Shown here one piece after another: positions 47,671-60,659 of a DNA stretch of 60,659 nt. The stretch spans positions 1 to 60,659 of the forward strand of contig CAJVPJ010000040.1 in NCBI GenBank assembly GCA_910592205.1, written 5' to 3'. The notes beneath the pieces were generated by a model. It had not been told where the DNA came from. It saw only the letters and a program-made list of their open reading frames with translations, and made no database searches. The translations under genes were made by a program, and so were the position numbers. This DNA is from Paraglomus occultum (lineage: Eukaryota > Glomeromycota > Glomeromycetes > Paraglomerales > Paraglomeraceae). The stretch's first letter is position 1. Each line of letters starts with the position of its first letter.

Positions 47671-50130
47671 TTTTGAGCGTATTATATGAATATGGGGTTC
47701 TTAAAGGTAAAAACGGCATTTATGACATAAGAAACTAACCATCAAAGACCAAGTCGATAACGACTCTAAGTTGGGATCTTGTCAATTTATTCCTAATTTG
47801 TTCACTGTTACAGATTGTTCATCGGAATTTATGCGATAGCAAATATTTTCTTTATTCTTACTGACATCATACGCATATAGAGTTTACGGTCAATTGAATG
47901 GCTAATAAAGATATAATTAAGACATTATTCGCAGCATACGTAATGTTTTGACAAATATGGGATAAATCACTATTTTTGCTAATTCAACTTCGATTCGTGC
48001 CACACAGCGGTGATGGGTGTTAGAATACTGTCACTCTCACAAAAGCCTCTTGCGATGTCTTATAAGACCATCCGTGCTTTCCCAAATCATATATGCTTAA
48101 CGATTCTACTTTCATACACACGGAGTAAGGACCCGCTGTTTGCAAAGACCGATTTGAGGGGTACGCATGGTGAGAGAAATTGGTGGATAGTGATGATCAA
48201 TATAAACCCCAAATTTGCTATCAGACCAATGAGAGATGACCGTTTATTTTGATCTGCACGAATTGGGGTCTCGAAAAAGATAGGCGTGAAGTTGAGAGCA
48301 CGAAAAAAAAATAGATTTCGAACAATCGATCTAAATGTAAGCCTTGACTCGGTTCCGAGCTTATCTGTGAATGCATTGCATGTAGAGAGGGTCGACTGTA
48401 TAAAGGTCGACATATTATAATGTTTGTAAAACGTTGGGTATCTTGGTTACACTGATAATGCTATATATGCATCTATGATACCAATATTACTTCATTGTTT
48501 AGATGGGACAAATCAAAAAAAGCATAATATTTCCTCGATGGTCATGATGTGTTCAAATCGCAGCAGCCTACGGTATCAGCATTGCATGCAACAAAATACG
48601 CAGAATCTTTATTTAGTAGGCATGCAGGCTGTTGTCTCACGTTCAATCACCATTTTTTGCTTAATGTTCTTATTGTTATATGCTTGCTATTGTTGATATA
48701 TCATTATTAATGCAACGATTCATTAAGGTTGTGCAACTGGAGATAATATAACAACAAGGTAATAATTAACTATACTTGTCATCGTATGCTTTTATGTTTG
48801 GGCGTTTTACCAAATTAGCCAAGTAAAAAAAAATTGGGAAAAAAAAAAGGATTTAAATCTTAGCTTATAATTTATCTGAATAATTACTCAGAGTGCGTAA
48901 TTTATCCATTAAAGCTGTAATCCTATTACATGCGTTTTACAGGCATTCTAAGTTGCCGTCTTTCTCAAAATTGATATAACAGACACAACTCGTTTTTGCT
49001 ATTAAGAGCATATGCAATTAGGTACACGTCCCAACAATTTTTTTCTGACTCGTACTAACGCAATTTAATTTTTACGCATTTTATTTAATAATGTTTTGTT
49101 GTGTAAATTATAATGCAAGGCGCGTTGTACATTATTGGTGGGCTCAATTTGACTAATTAACTTATTGCAAAATGGGAAATATTTACTATCTTTAATAAAG
49201 GCATCAAATATGTTTTATTTTTCTTGGAAACGTATACGGTGTGTGCAAGCCTATAATACCTTACCATTGCAAGTTTAAAGCAAGCAATTTAATTTTAAAC
49301 AAAAAGATGTCTATAGTCGTAATAAAATGACAAAACAATCGAGTCCGTGTTTCTGATTGTCGGATCTTAAATTAATGTTCCGGACAAATAAATCAAAATA
49401 TGTGTTCAATTATGAAAATCACATACTGCATGAAACAACAAAGCGCCAAGAAATCTATAAGTAAAATAATTGAAAGGTAAAAAAGAATTTCCTGTCAATT
49501 TCGTTAAATGCGGAGCGGTGATCTTACATTGCATGTTTTACCCAATCACAACAAGTTCAGGGTTACATATGCATAATAGTTGGAGATTTATATGCATAAC
49601 AGTTGGACAAGCAGCAGGGTGTACATATTAATATTCTACTATGGGACACGACACTACTAGCATGAAAATTTTAATCTGTTCTCGCAATTACACTCATGGA
49701 ATTACAATATGAGAAACTCTCTACATGATATCGCTCCTGGTTCGGGTTTACTTGTAACACAATTTACCGTATAATAATAATTGCTGAGACTTTGGGTTCC
49801 ATAGATTTGTGTTATGTAGATGAAAAAGATGCACGTGAACGTAGGACAGCGACCCCCCAAAATTTAAAGAGTAGAAATGTACAAGTCTTGCTACAAAGCT
49901 GTTCTTCAAATGTTTATGACATTCATCTCGATTCATCTGTTGGAAAAGGTTGTTAGTGTGTAATGGCAAAGATGATAGATTACTGTTCAAATCCACTTGA
50001 TGTATTGATAAATAAACAGATCATCTAACTTGAACGTTTATTATCGAAAAACTTTTCGCCATCATCCCCATAGTTTATAATCTCAGCAATTCTTATTGCT
50101 TTCACTCTGATCCGTTTGCAACTTCCCTCT
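47671..50130. other. 2.5-kb intergenic region
   Basis: No supported gene. A lone TA-flanked end, CAGTCGACCCTCTCTACAT on the minus strand at about 48380-48398, looks like another pogo-type relic. Two overlapping ORFs just left of it (48010-48413) have no motif. Confidence 0.45.
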
Positions 50131-51087
50131 CTAAGATTGGCTCTTGGATCCCGTCACTGCATCGCTTATATCTTTGACGGCTACTTCAACGCTCTTTTTT
50201 GAATACTTAACGACATCGGAAAGAGTACTACTCACTGCTGTAATCGTTGCAGATTTTTGTCCATATTCATCCACTCTATTGGCAATATTGCGGGTTGTTC
50301 GGGGAATAAAGTAGTACGATGCCGCAACAGCAAACGCAATTGGGCTCGTGAGACGGATTAAGATGTTTCCTGGCATCGCGTAAAATAAACATGAGATTCG
50401 AAAAGAAATGAGAATAATAATAGTAAAAAAAGGGGGGTGGAGAAAGACTTACGATTTCTCGTAACAACCATTCCCGCAAAGGTTGCCACAGCAATGTATA
50501 AGACTTCGGGCATGAACCGTTCATCCGGTGAGATTACGTCTTTTATTGACTCTGTAATGAAACAGTTTCCAGAATTTCAAACTTACAGCCCCTCACATCT
50601 TTAATGTATGAGACAAAATAAATTGTTTTACTTACTTTCAGTTTTTTGTTCGATTTCTATCCAATTGTTGGTCCATGTTCGCAAGATGGCCTATTTACAA
50701 CTACAGTTACATCCATATGGTCGGTGAAGAACTCCCTTCCATCATATCCGACATCAGGCGCCACTCCTACCTGCGCGTCTTTAACAGATCGCGTAGCTTG
50801 AAGCCTAATTTTTCTGACGCCTGCCTCCAAACGCGTTGGAACTTCTTCAAGTACTATTTCGGGTTTAGGGTCATCATATATTCTTGGCTAATAATAGATA
50901 GAATAGTATATGTTAATTGCCGTGGAAAGGGCACATAATTCAGGCATAGCCAAGTTCTGTAATTGTTTACCTTTTTATATTGTTTCACTTCTTCAGCATA
51001 GACTCGGGATATTCGACTTGTTCCAAGCAAGGTTACGCCGACGGTTGCGGAAGTGGCAAGGAATCGGAAGTGGCGAATTCTATTCAT
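50131..51087 (-). CDS. MIC27: MICOS subunit of the Mic26/Mic27 (apolipoprotein O) family
   Basis: Five exons: 51087-50971, 50887-50771, 50690-50636, 50551-50453, 50369-50131, giving 208 residues. The basic N-terminus (MNRIRHFRFL) followed by a hydrophobic stretch suits a mitochondrial signal or anchor. PRIYDDPKPEIVLEEVPTRL is the family PIYD-P-P-E hallmark, followed by RKIRLQATRSVKDA. Two more hydrophobic segments (PEVLYIAVATFAGMVVTRNR and IAFAVAASYYFIP) match the two membrane helices of Mic26/27, ending in a polar tail. These proteins stabilise crista junctions in the inner membrane with Mic10, Mic60 and cardiolipin. Mic26 and Mic27 are not separable from this sequence. HAS1 follows 279 bp upstream on the same strand. 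Confidence 0.86.
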
Positions 51088-51366
51088 TTTTTTTTTCAAG
51101 GGCTGTCACAGACAAGTGCCAAGTTGAGCCAATTGGTCACATGACAGATTATGATCTCAAATCAACGTTCGACAGTAGTAGTAGCTTGCTTTTTGCTAAA
51201 TAAGGTTTCACAAAGCATTGACACATATTATACAGTCACTTTACTTGTCAATAAATAGGAATGATAACAATACATATTGATCAAGAAAAAAGGTTCGATT
51301 GTGAAAACATCTTTCCTGTGAAAGCTATTTGCATGCCATACCATTGGCATTTTATTATTAAGGATT

Positions 51367-53826
51367 CTAACGACTCCATTGTCTACTTCCACTTTTGCTA
51401 TTTTGCTTTAAATAATAATCTTTTTTGTTACTGTCTTCATTTTTCTTGTATGCTCTTCTTCCTGATTTTTGTTCCTTCGTACTAACACCCATATTAATAT
51501 CTACTTTTGGCGGAACAGAAAATCCAAAAGATTTACCCACTTTTTGAAGATCGAGATTGTTTAGATTAAAAATTGATTTCAGCGAGTACGAAGCATATGC
51601 TGTTAAATAGGAACGAAAGCCATCCCGCGCGGATTGATAAAGATAATAATTCTTGGATATCAAAGCTTCGAGCTGCGTGTGTAGAGGGGAGAGGAGGGGA
51701 GGGGCAAGGTGTGGACAAGGCAGGTTAGAGTCTTAACGTGGTAAAAACAGATAAGGAATGATGGTAATATGTAGTTGAACGAACTGCGTCATGGTATGCC
51801 ATCACGTAAAGCTTCGAAACTATTATATTGCCGTGATCATGTGCACGGTATTAAAAAAAATCCTTACCTGAGTCTGGATATTAGCGATTTTTCCTTTAGC
51901 AAACTCGAATTCGTTCAGTGGCACTTTTGCCTGTTTTAAATATCTCAAAAATCCCAGTTCGCTTGGAAGCAAGAACAGCAAACTCTTCCCTCTCCCACCG
52001 GCTCTAGCAGTTCTTCCAACTCTATGTATATAATCACGTGGGTCATCCGGCGGATCGTACTGCACAATCCAATCCACTGCGGGGATATCTAACCCTCTTG
52101 CTGCCACGTCCGTACAAAGAAGGATTCCCTTCTCCGCATTATGGAATTCGAAAAACGTATTCGTTCGCTTTTGTTGTTTCTGTTTACCATAAAGCTCTAA
52201 CACGGGCGTGTCAATGTAATTGAGGAGTTCAGCGTGATATTTGACTGATTTACATGAAGAGAAGAAGACAATGATTTTTTTGGATAGGTTGCGACGGAGG
52301 AAAGTGAAGAGAAGAAGGAATCGTTTGTCACTATCGCAAACAACGTATCCCTGTGTAAGACCTTCGACTGTCGAAGTCTCTTTCTCCTGATCAACGTTAA
52401 TGTATATGGGTCCAGGCCGAAGAGATATTCGTGCAAGGTCAGAGACCTTGGTGGTTTGTGTTGCTGAAAAGAGCATAGACTGGCGGTTTTCTTTAAAATA
52501 AATAAAAAAGTTAGGCCGAGATAGCGCATAAAAAGTTACAAAATCAACGATAGTCGAATTAATAAATTGCAGTTGTTATTACTGTCAACGCTATTGTACA
52601 ATTACCATTCGGTATAATTTTTATAATTTGCTTCATTTCATCTTCAAAACCAATCTCCAGAATTCTGTCTGCTTCGTCAATGACGAGAGCCTTCAAATTC
52701 TTGTATACGAAACCTTTTGTGTTCTGTTAAAGAGATTTCCACCATAATGTGTAAATAATTTTAGTATTTGATTTGATATATAAGAAACATTTAACTTTTT
52801 CGCATCACTTGGCTTCTAAAGCCTTTTTCATATATAGACGTACTTGCAAGTGATCCAATAATCGTCCCGGTGTAGCAATTAAAAGATTGACACCTTTCAG
52901 TAACTTTTGTACTTCGGCTTGCCTATTTGCACCACCCATTACAATACCGAATGTATGTTGATGATACTTTAAAAGTTCTTTGGCCACACCGAGAATTTGC
53001 AAGGCCAATTCACGCGTGGGTGATATCACTATAATTCCTGTACCTGTTCAGAAAAATACAAGTCAGAAAATGCTCCATAATAAAATAACTCTCTTTTTTT
53101 TTATTGCGTCAATTCCCTATAGGGAAGCACAGTGCATTCATTTCCAATCATCATTTGCTAAATACTTTGTACAGTACTCACCATTCCTTGGCTTAAATTT
53201 TAACTTGAACAAAATCTCCACGGCTGGTATTAAAAACGCTAATGTCTTGCCTGATCCGGTTTTTGCGGCTCCAAGTACGTCGCGCCCGGCCATTAATGGA
53301 GGTATTGTACGAGCCTGAACTTCTGTCATGCGCGTAAAGCCCATATCTACGATTGCTTTCTTCGTTTGTTCAGAAACATCCAATGAATCGAACGAGTAAT
53401 TCAATTCTACTTCTGTTAAAAATAGTCGAAAGAAATCAGATACGTTTTACAGACAAATGAAAGGGCAGTTTTTAGGACGACAGCAAATCGCGCAATATGC
53501 ATGCCAACTGGATCTTGTGCGATTGACAGCGAGTTGACTTACAGCATGCTCGTTACATTTTGCGTTTTACCTTCTCCAAATTTTGACTCTTCCGACGACA
53601 TATCAACAAAATTTGAAGTATTCGCTTTTTTCTGAGGTGACTGAGGTGGAGCGTGTTCTTCATTGTCACTGTCTCGTTTTCGTTTCTTTCCACCTACAAC
53701 GTTTTGTGCCTGCTCTTGTTGTTCTTCCTCTTCTGGATTTTGGCTAATTTCTTTCTCGTCTTTCTTTATCTTGCCGCTGTTCAAAGCCTTGTCGATATTA
53801 GCTTTTTTACTATTCTTTTTCGCCAT
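51367..53826 (-). CDS. HAS1: DEAD-box RNA helicase Has1 (DDX18)
   Basis: Six exons: 53826-53571, 53412-53182, 53043-52844, 52723-52606, 52490-51868, 51672-51367, giving 577 residues. After a Lys/Glu-rich N-terminus come the Q-motif region ([20 protein letters not shown]), AAKTGSGKT (I), PTRELA (Ia), TPGR (Ib), DEAD (II), SAT (III), then [10 protein letters not shown] (V) and [10 protein letters not shown] (VI). [20 protein letters not shown] and the C-terminal [26 protein letters not shown] and PPKVDIN are specific to Has1/DDX18 among DEAD proteins. It acts in the nucleolus in 60S and 40S biogenesis, partly by releasing snoRNAs. Exon 1 ends at GAA-G before GTAAAA, since the later GTAAGT would break the frame. 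It is divergent from DNAJC11. Confidence 0.97.
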
Positions 53827-54401
53827 TTGTAAAAAATTCTTTTTTCGATATTGAGTGGCGTAGTTTGGCAACTTTAGTATGTAGTTCACGTGAAATTCAT
53901 TGTATTGGATGAGATAATCTTGCTTTGTGGCAGAAGTTTTGCTAACAGAAAAAACACAAATATCAATTAAGACAATCAGTGCAAGTATTAGTATGATAAT
54001 GATATAATTATAATAAATAATAAAATAGTCAAAGAGCACAATCACATAAACACAATGAAAAATTCATACAGTTTAAGCGTAAACTTTTCGCGCGATTCCA
54101 AATATTGTTGGCAGTCACAGGATTGCCACGGCTTCGAATTACAAGACTTTCGATTTTTATAGGCAACTAATGACGGAAACAACTTGAGCTGGGCTTTAAA
54201 AAACAGCGATTCGCGTCCGTTATTTATTATTGGTTGGTGAAAGCGGAACTGCTATAACTGGTCGAAAATATCTGCACGTGAGGAATATCATAGATGTGTC
54301 ACCATCTGATAAAATTTTCCAAGGAACAAATCAACTCTGTACCTTACATTCTTTCCCTCATAGATTCCTTCTCACTCGTCTCACCATAAATGCGATCCTA
54401 A
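53827..54401. promoter_or_regulatory. Divergent promoter region of HAS1 and DNAJC11
   Basis: 575-bp spacer between start codons on opposite strands. It is A+T-rich and has no credible exon. The short ORFs inside have no motif. Confidence 0.5.
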
Positions 54402-57400
54402 ATGTCAGGTTACGACGAAGGGTATACCTTTCCTCCAAACGATGACTTACAAGTTCCTGAAGAAGAAGAGGGGAATGAGGAAGTTAAGCCTCAGGACGTG
54501 GACTTTTACGCCGTTTTAAATGTTGCTAAAGAGGTATGATTTATAAATTCAGCAAAATATAATGGATTACATAGGTAAAATGTATATTTATTTATTAATA
54601 GGATAAGGCATGCGAGTGTATTACATGCTCATACGCTTTTTTAAGTATGCATACTCCTCGTAGATATGGCACTTAATTCCTTCACACATAAACCACGGCT
54701 CTTAATTTGAGTTCCTGAATAATTGCTTCAAGTTTCTATTCTTCCTTTTCGTATTCTATACACTGATCCACAAAAGTTTATGCTATAAATACCTTTTCCA
54801 ATACTCGCATACTTTAATATTTTTGCGTGTGGTTTTGGTGTTCCATCTTATTTTTATTTTTTATTTTTTGATTTGAATTTTTTCCCCTCATCCCTTATAT
54901 CCAATGTACTTCATTTCTCAATCGTTTACACAGGCTACTGAAGATGAAATAAAAGAAGCATATAAAAGATTATGCAGAACGTTCCACCCGGATAAACATG
55001 TAGATCAAGCAGATAAGCTAGCAGCTGAGACAAAATTTCAGGTTATTCAGAAAGCTTATGAAGGTTAGAACAAATTAAATGAGCGTTACCATGCAAGAAG
55101 ACGCGTGACTGTTCATACATTTTTGGTTTTTTTCCTTCCCGCTTTTTTTACAATGATTCTACCTATTTCAGTGCTCGTCGACAAGACAAAACGCGCAATA
55201 TACGATATGTTTGGGGAAGAAGGGCTACGCACTTCATGGGATGTGGGAATGAAGCTTAAAACACCGCAAGAGGTGAGGAAAGCATTAATGTGGACCAAGT
55301 CACCAGAAAACATAGAGTTGATTGTAAATCGGTTTTTTAGTTGAGAGAAGAGTTCGAGCGACAGATGAGAGAACGTCGTGAAAAAGATCTTGACAACCTA
55401 GTAAAATCACGAGTAGGTTTCGTCCAATGCTAGCCAATGTTGCATTTTTCATGACAACGCGTCATAATTATACTTACCGCTGTTATTTTGTTTGAATTAC
55501 ATAGGGAGACATTCATATAAATATCGATGCCTCACAAGTCTTTTCGCCAAATAATCGTGCTTATCGTCGCAATCAAAGATTACCCGCATATCCATCGAGA
55601 AGCAGCAATAATATATTTGACAACTTTGAACTCAAACAATTATTCCTTAAACACTCGTTTGAGGTAAATTTGTGTGACAAAGTTACAGTTGACGCGTACG
55701 TGAAACAGTCAGTAATGTGTCTAATTTAACTTTGTTTTTGGGAGGAGTAGGTGCCGGTTGATCCGCAGACACAAGTCTCAATCATTGGTCAAATGGTCAC
55801 AAGAAATGGAATCGGAAGTGGTAATATTGTGGGATCACTACGGCATACATTTTCGCCTACTTTCTGGGCTGAGGTAAGGAGATTCGAAGGGGGGTTTGTT
55901 AAAATCGATTATAAAATGTCTCGCTATCTTCGTTCGCGTTTCTTGCTGTCATGCTTATCGACATATCTATGATAACACTCCCGTTTATTAACAGTCATTT
56001 GTGATCAAATACTTTTTTTTTCATGTGACTGTTTTAGATTGGATCATCATTCATTCAACCACGCATGCTGACAGCAAAAGCGTTTTATAACATCGATCAT
56101 GATAGGTAAGTTGCGATACATTAAGGACACAGTTTTTATTAATTACTTGAAAGTAATTTAGTACGGTGGCATTTATGATTGAATAATAAGGACCTTTACA
56201 ACATTGCTATAGAATTATGCGGCTGCTCCATCTATGACATCCAAGGCTTTTACTAACGAATGCATTCCTATATTATATCAAATATTCAACGTTTCCAAAC
56301 TTCCATCACGTGTTACCTAATCGGAAACAAAAAAAACGCATCTAGTTTCTTAAGTCTTACGACGCAATCTTATGCAGTGAGTTCACCTCCAATGATTGCA
56401 GTCACCGCAGGAAGGAGAATAGGCGCTCGAACAACTGGTTACTTGACATACAAGACTGGTGCATGGAGTTTGGGGCCTTGGGGGAGATATAATGATTCAA
56501 TGTTTGCACGGAGAGAAAAGTCGGCTGTGGCTATTGGACTGAGTCGGGGGGGCGAGAAGAGCGCACTCGGGTTGGAATTGCAGGTGAGCAACTATCATTA
56601 CTTTGATACTTGCTATTATTCGTATGCTGTCATGTATGAGCATAAGCCCACCATTCTTATTCACTATCTTGATAACTTTGGATAGACAGGAATTATACAA
56701 TCCCACATCTCGGCAAACTATACACGTAGTATTTTTTCCGACTACCAGCTTCGTACGTCAATAATACTCTCCACAGTAGCTGGTCTTACTGCCATGATAG
56801 CCGGAGATCGGAAGATAACGGCGAACACAAAAGCCGGGATATCCATTGAATTTGGTTATCCTAATGGGATTATGTACAGACTCAGGTAAGAAAGGCAGCC
56901 GGTTGCGGAGAGGACGGTTAAGATAATGAAAGAGTGCATTTTCAAAAGAACGGTTTTGGAGGAGTCATATGTCAAAGTTTTTCCATAATGCCGTGTTCGT
57001 TCAACAATCGATCTGATATTAATGAACTGATCAACGTATTTGTCGACATGATATTACGATATATTAATGTCGAAAAAATTATGGGATAAGACTTTATTTT
57101 CATAGTCATTTTAATGACATTTTATTTTATTCAAAAACAGTGTTTTTAATTCCCGTTGATTATTAACCTCAGGGTGTCCCGCCTAGGACAGAGAGTAACC
57201 ATACCATTCATCATATCACCTGACCTTGACCTTAAGCTGGTGTTTTGGTTGACTGCTATTCCATTGGCAACAACTATTATATTAGATCAAGCTATACTAA
57301 AACCACAAAGGAAGAAAAAACGGGCCGAGTAAGTTGAGATACACGGTGTTTTTGTCTGACTCCTTCCGCTTTATATTGTTGTACATCCAGATGTTTTACA

Positions 57401-58052
57401 AGAGCCAAAAGAATCACTACTCAACTCTTTCAAACTTTTTTAGTAAACTCGCAGCAATAAGAGAATATCACGCAGAGCTGATATCTACTCGTAAACGCGA
57501 AGCAGAGGAATCGCAGCGCCTGCTTCGACCGACTGTTGAGCGTAAAATAGCTTCTGAACGTGAAAAGGATGGTCTAATAATCGTCGAAGCTTTATATGGA
57601 AATCTAAGAAAATTAAATGATGGCATCACGACGGAAGGTGGGGAGGTCTTCGATGTTACAGTGGCTGTTCAGGCATTAGTTCATGATTCACAGTTGGTCA
57701 TTCCCGGTGGACGGTCGAAGGTAAGGGAATGTCAAATAAGAATGAGATGCACATTACTATAACCTGAGAAAGTGGTTACGAATCAATAATGTCATTGTTT
57801 TGTTCTCCTAGTCGAGTATTATGGGATTTTACGATCCGTGTCTTGGAGAGAAGAAACAGTTGAGGATAAAATATTTGTTCAAGCGTAAAGAGCATGAAGT
57901 AATAATGGATGATACGGCACCCGTTGCATGTCCGTTGCGCTGTGAGTCTTGTTTAATAACGTTATGCAAAGGCCTTTGTTATGTAATATGAATAATACTA
58001 ATTTATCCGCGCTAATTTTCACTATCCAGCCCACATAATCTCTGATACCTGA
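54402..58052 (+). CDS. DNAJC11: DNAJC11-type J-domain protein
   Basis: Thirteen exons: 54402-54533, 54934-55063, 55172-55272, 55341-55412, 55505-55663, 55751-55873, 56038-56105, 56346-56583, 56686-56885, 57173-57328, 57444-57720, 57812-57941, 58030-58052, giving 602 residues against 559 in humans. The N-terminal J domain (DFYAVLNVAKEATEDEIKEA, then FHPDKH with the catalytic HPD, then KRAIYDMFGEEGL) is followed by LREEFERQMRERREKDL, a beta-rich middle, and the DUF3395-type C-terminus (LVIPGGRSKSSIMGFYDPCLGEKKQLRIKYLFK, SHIISDT). DNAJC11 associates with MICOS and SAM in the mitochondrial bridging complex and affects cristae. The exon 8 acceptor was chosen by frame; a second one lies ten bases on. 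Intron 1 is unusually long, about 400 bp. Confidence 0.93.
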
Positions 58053-58603
58053 TAACTTTTTCTTCTTGACTCTCACCTTATCATCTCTTATCCGTGTAAT
58101 TTTTTACAACGGACAAAGCAATAAAAAACCTCGTCCGAATTTATTCATTCTAGATACCAATAAATAATATTCGAATAGCATTGCAAGAAACATGCGAAGA
58201 GTTGGCTTACAGAATAATAAACACATGTCTCGTTCGGGAATAACAAATAGACATAAAAAATTACAATGATTATAAATAAAATCTACTAAAATAGGAAGAG
58301 AAAACAAAAACAAATTAGGAACATCCATAAGCAATGTTTGATGAAAAGAGTTAATTATCCCGCCTGGGAGATGATTCGAATGGGCAGCCGTTGTATTTTG
58401 GATGGAACAGTGTATATCCCAAATATATGCGAAGGACAATGAACTCTTTAATACGAAATCTATTTGATTGATAGCTAACATCAAATGATTGATATCGACT
58501 ATCTACTCATTGTAATATAAATTAAGACTAATAATATAAAACGATATCAACTGAAATAAAAACCCCCCACACAACGCCTATCCGGTTTTATTCTACTTGT
58601 AAT
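58053..58603. other. Convergent 3' spacer of DNAJC11 and the septin gene
   Basis: Both flanking genes end here. It contains an ORF at 58104-58484 (minus) without motif. Polyadenylation-like AATAAA strings occur. No gene called. Confidence 0.5.
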
Positions 58604-60350
58604 CTACTTGTTAAACGAAAATCCTTTCTTCTTAGCTTTTTCGGGCGTGATGGGTCTTCCACTTTCTAGTCTTCTCTTCTTCTCTTCTAATTCCATTCTC
58701 TGCCTTTCCAAGGCATCCTTCATCTCCTTGTGTCTAGTGTATAATTCTTCTTCACTTTGCTTCAATTTCGACTCTTTCTCTGCGACTTTCTGTTGGAATA
58801 CTGACTTCATTTCATTTTCCATCTTTTGTAATTTCACTTCGTGAAGTTGACGCTCTTCTTCCATCTTGGCAAGTGGGTTAACTTCCTTAAAGACTGTTGG
58901 ATCTTGTTGGACACCCATGCTTTCTAATTTCTCGGAACGATAGTTTTCGTAGAGAACGTCACTTGTGTATTCCTTTAGTTCTTCCATATGGGTGCTATTA
59001 AGAGGAGGAAAAACCGTTGTTTCAATGTTAAAAGTGACATGGAAACCTTGTAATGATTATCATACACCGAGTTTTGTTTTTTCGATTAACTTACCGAATA
59101 AGCATCTGCCTTAATTTGACAAAATCACAATGGTCCGGATTATCAACTTCGATCACACCCCATGGATATTTCCTGCCTCGGACTTTCTTGCCATCATCTC
59201 TCTCTACTTCTCTGTCACTGCCGACAATAGCAAACGGGATTTTGTTGATGATTTCCTTGTTCTCTGCTATCGTCTCTGGGTCATCATATTCATACTGCGG
59301 TGCCTGGTAGATCTGAATGTTGTGGAACTTGATGTCATCCAGAATTCTCTGTTTGAATTGCTTGATTTCGTCTTCGGTTAAAGTATCGCTCTTGGCGATT
59401 ACGGGAATAAGATTAACTTTTGTGTGAAGACGGCGCATGAACTCAACGTCGAGAGGTTTAAGAGAGTGACCAGTGGGTGCAATGAAGTAGATGCAAGCGT
59501 GGACGCGATTGTCAACCATCTTACGACGGTTCACGCGGTTTTCTTGTTCGAGGTATGCATCGAAGCGTGCTTCAATGTTGTCAAGGATCGGTTTCCAGCT
59601 TTGGGTTTAAAAGGATAAATGATGTGAGTTGAGCTTGTTGGGAATCATTTTTCAAAGAGAATATGTGGTGCAAGTTTTTTGCTTACCTCTCCTCGTTATT
59701 AACAAAATCACCAAATCCGGGTGTGTCGACGACAGTGAGTCTTAGTTTGACTCCGTTCTCTTCAATTTCTGTTATAAATGAATTGGTCGTATACACACGA
59801 TATTATTATTTTATCGGTCGAATGGTGTTTTACTATCGGCACACATCAACACTTGTGCTATTTTGATTTTCCTTCATAAGCACAGTCTCGTTTATACATA
59901 CCAGCACTCAAACTTTGGATCTCAACGGTCTTTGGCGTCTCATCTGTTGGTTCAACATTATCCTTTTTGGGATAAAGTGTTGTTCCAAATAGAGTATTGA
60001 CCAATGTGGATTTTCCAAGACCAGACTCACCGACAATCATGACGGTGAAATGAAAGCCTTTCTTGACTGATTTTCGGTGCACTTGGTTAGGCAGGTTTGC
60101 AAAGCCAACATAGCCTTGAAGGGCTTTTTTGATTACGCCGTTCATGCCAGCCTGAATAAGGGTTCGAGGGAAAGGATTTAACAGGGTGAGTATGATGTGA
60201 GGTAGAGACAATTCATCTTTAAGACGTTGGGATATTGGAGCAATTGTCCCAATTTCTCTTTTATATATCTAACGTCTATTCATACTTTATGACACTTACT
60301 TTTATACCAGAGACTAGACCGTCTATTATCAAGTTTTGAAGGAATGACAT
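58604..60350 (-). CDS. CDC3: Septin, CDC3 group
   Basis: Five exons: 60350-60300, 60151-59902, 59768-59687, 59598-59095, 58994-58604, giving 425 residues. The polybasic-adjacent [20 protein letters not shown], the P-loop [16 protein letters not shown] (G3), AKSDTLT (G4), the septin-unique element ([20 protein letters not shown]) and a C-terminal coiled coil ([18 protein letters not shown] onward, ending KKKGFSFNK) define it. GYVGFANLP with HRKS is the Cdc3/Spn1/AspB-type N-terminus. Septins form hetero-oligomeric filaments at the cortex, septa and hyphal branch sites. The start in a 17-codon first exon was chosen because its GTAAGT donor joins exon 2 in phase; a start at the ATG inside exon 2 is possible. 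Confidence 0.94.
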
Positions 60351-60659
60351 AGAAAAAGACAAACATTATCAAAATAGGGTATTAACGCGGTAAATTCAAT
60401 AGCGGTGGGAATGAATAGCAAATAGCATAATGCGCACGGTCTATCTAAATTCTCGACGAGTATATTTCCAATGAATTGCCAAGATGACTCTCCTTGGAGT
60501 AAAACAGTAAGGGCTAAATACATATTCAGGCTCACTCCATTTCTCGCTACAGCTTTTCGGTGAAAGCCATCATCTTACGATGGTAACTATTTCTTTGACT
60601 ACTATTGTGATCACGCCTTAGTTCGCCATCTATATGTCCTCTTTCGCTAGCACTCTTCC
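60351..60659. other. Upstream region of the septin gene, window edge
   Basis: Probable septin promoter. One 68-codon minus-strand ORF overlapping exon 1 has no motif. Nothing else is supported. Confidence 0.4.

Overview
The window looks like nuclear DNA of an early-diverging filamentous fungus, most likely Glomeromycotina (arbuscular mycorrhizal lineage). The DNA is A+T-rich, genes are cut by many short GT-AG introns, and intergenic deserts are long. Riboflavin synthesis (lumazine synthase) and a CDC3-type septin point to a fungus. The same stretch also holds genes better known from animals (CABLES, STRAP, DNAJC11, UNC50, a long-tailed RBBP6/Mpe1). One gene belongs to a Uma2-like family that I recall, without being able to verify it here, as expanded in Rhizophagus and relatives. 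Species is not determinable.

Layout: 1-10 kb holds two divergent copies of an F-box-like protein (one frameshifted), then a 3-kb microsatellite-bearing desert. 10.8-16.8 kb: a CABLES-like cyclin-domain gene (-) and BUB3 (+) share a 778-bp divergent region with three evenly spaced AT-rich boxes, followed by lumazine synthase (+). 19.7-25.6 kb: a ten-exon RBBP6/Mpe1 gene (-) divergent from ARF1 (+). 27.9-29.8 kb: the Uma2-like gene (-) and a decayed inverted partial copy of its 3' half. 31.8-36.8 kb: STRAP (+), HPM1/METTL18 (-) and UNC50/GMH1 (+), tightly packed. 36.8-45.3 kb: an 8.5-kb gene-poor stretch with MITE-like elements and a duplicated coding fragment. 45.3-47.7 kb: an F-box plus Kelch protein. 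50.1-60.4 kb: MIC26/27-family MICOS subunit (-), HAS1 helicase (-), DNAJC11 (+), CDC3-type septin (-).

Themes: cell cycle (CABLES, BUB3, septin), RNA processing and ribosome biogenesis (Mpe1, STRAP, HAS1, HPM1), Golgi traffic (ARF1 and UNC50, which belong to one functional pathway) and mitochondrial inner-membrane architecture (MIC26/27 and DNAJC11 flank HAS1). All exon models were built by hand from GT-AG boundaries and reading-phase continuity; every multi-exon model given here closes in frame. No tRNA, rRNA, CRISPR array or intact autonomous transposon was found.
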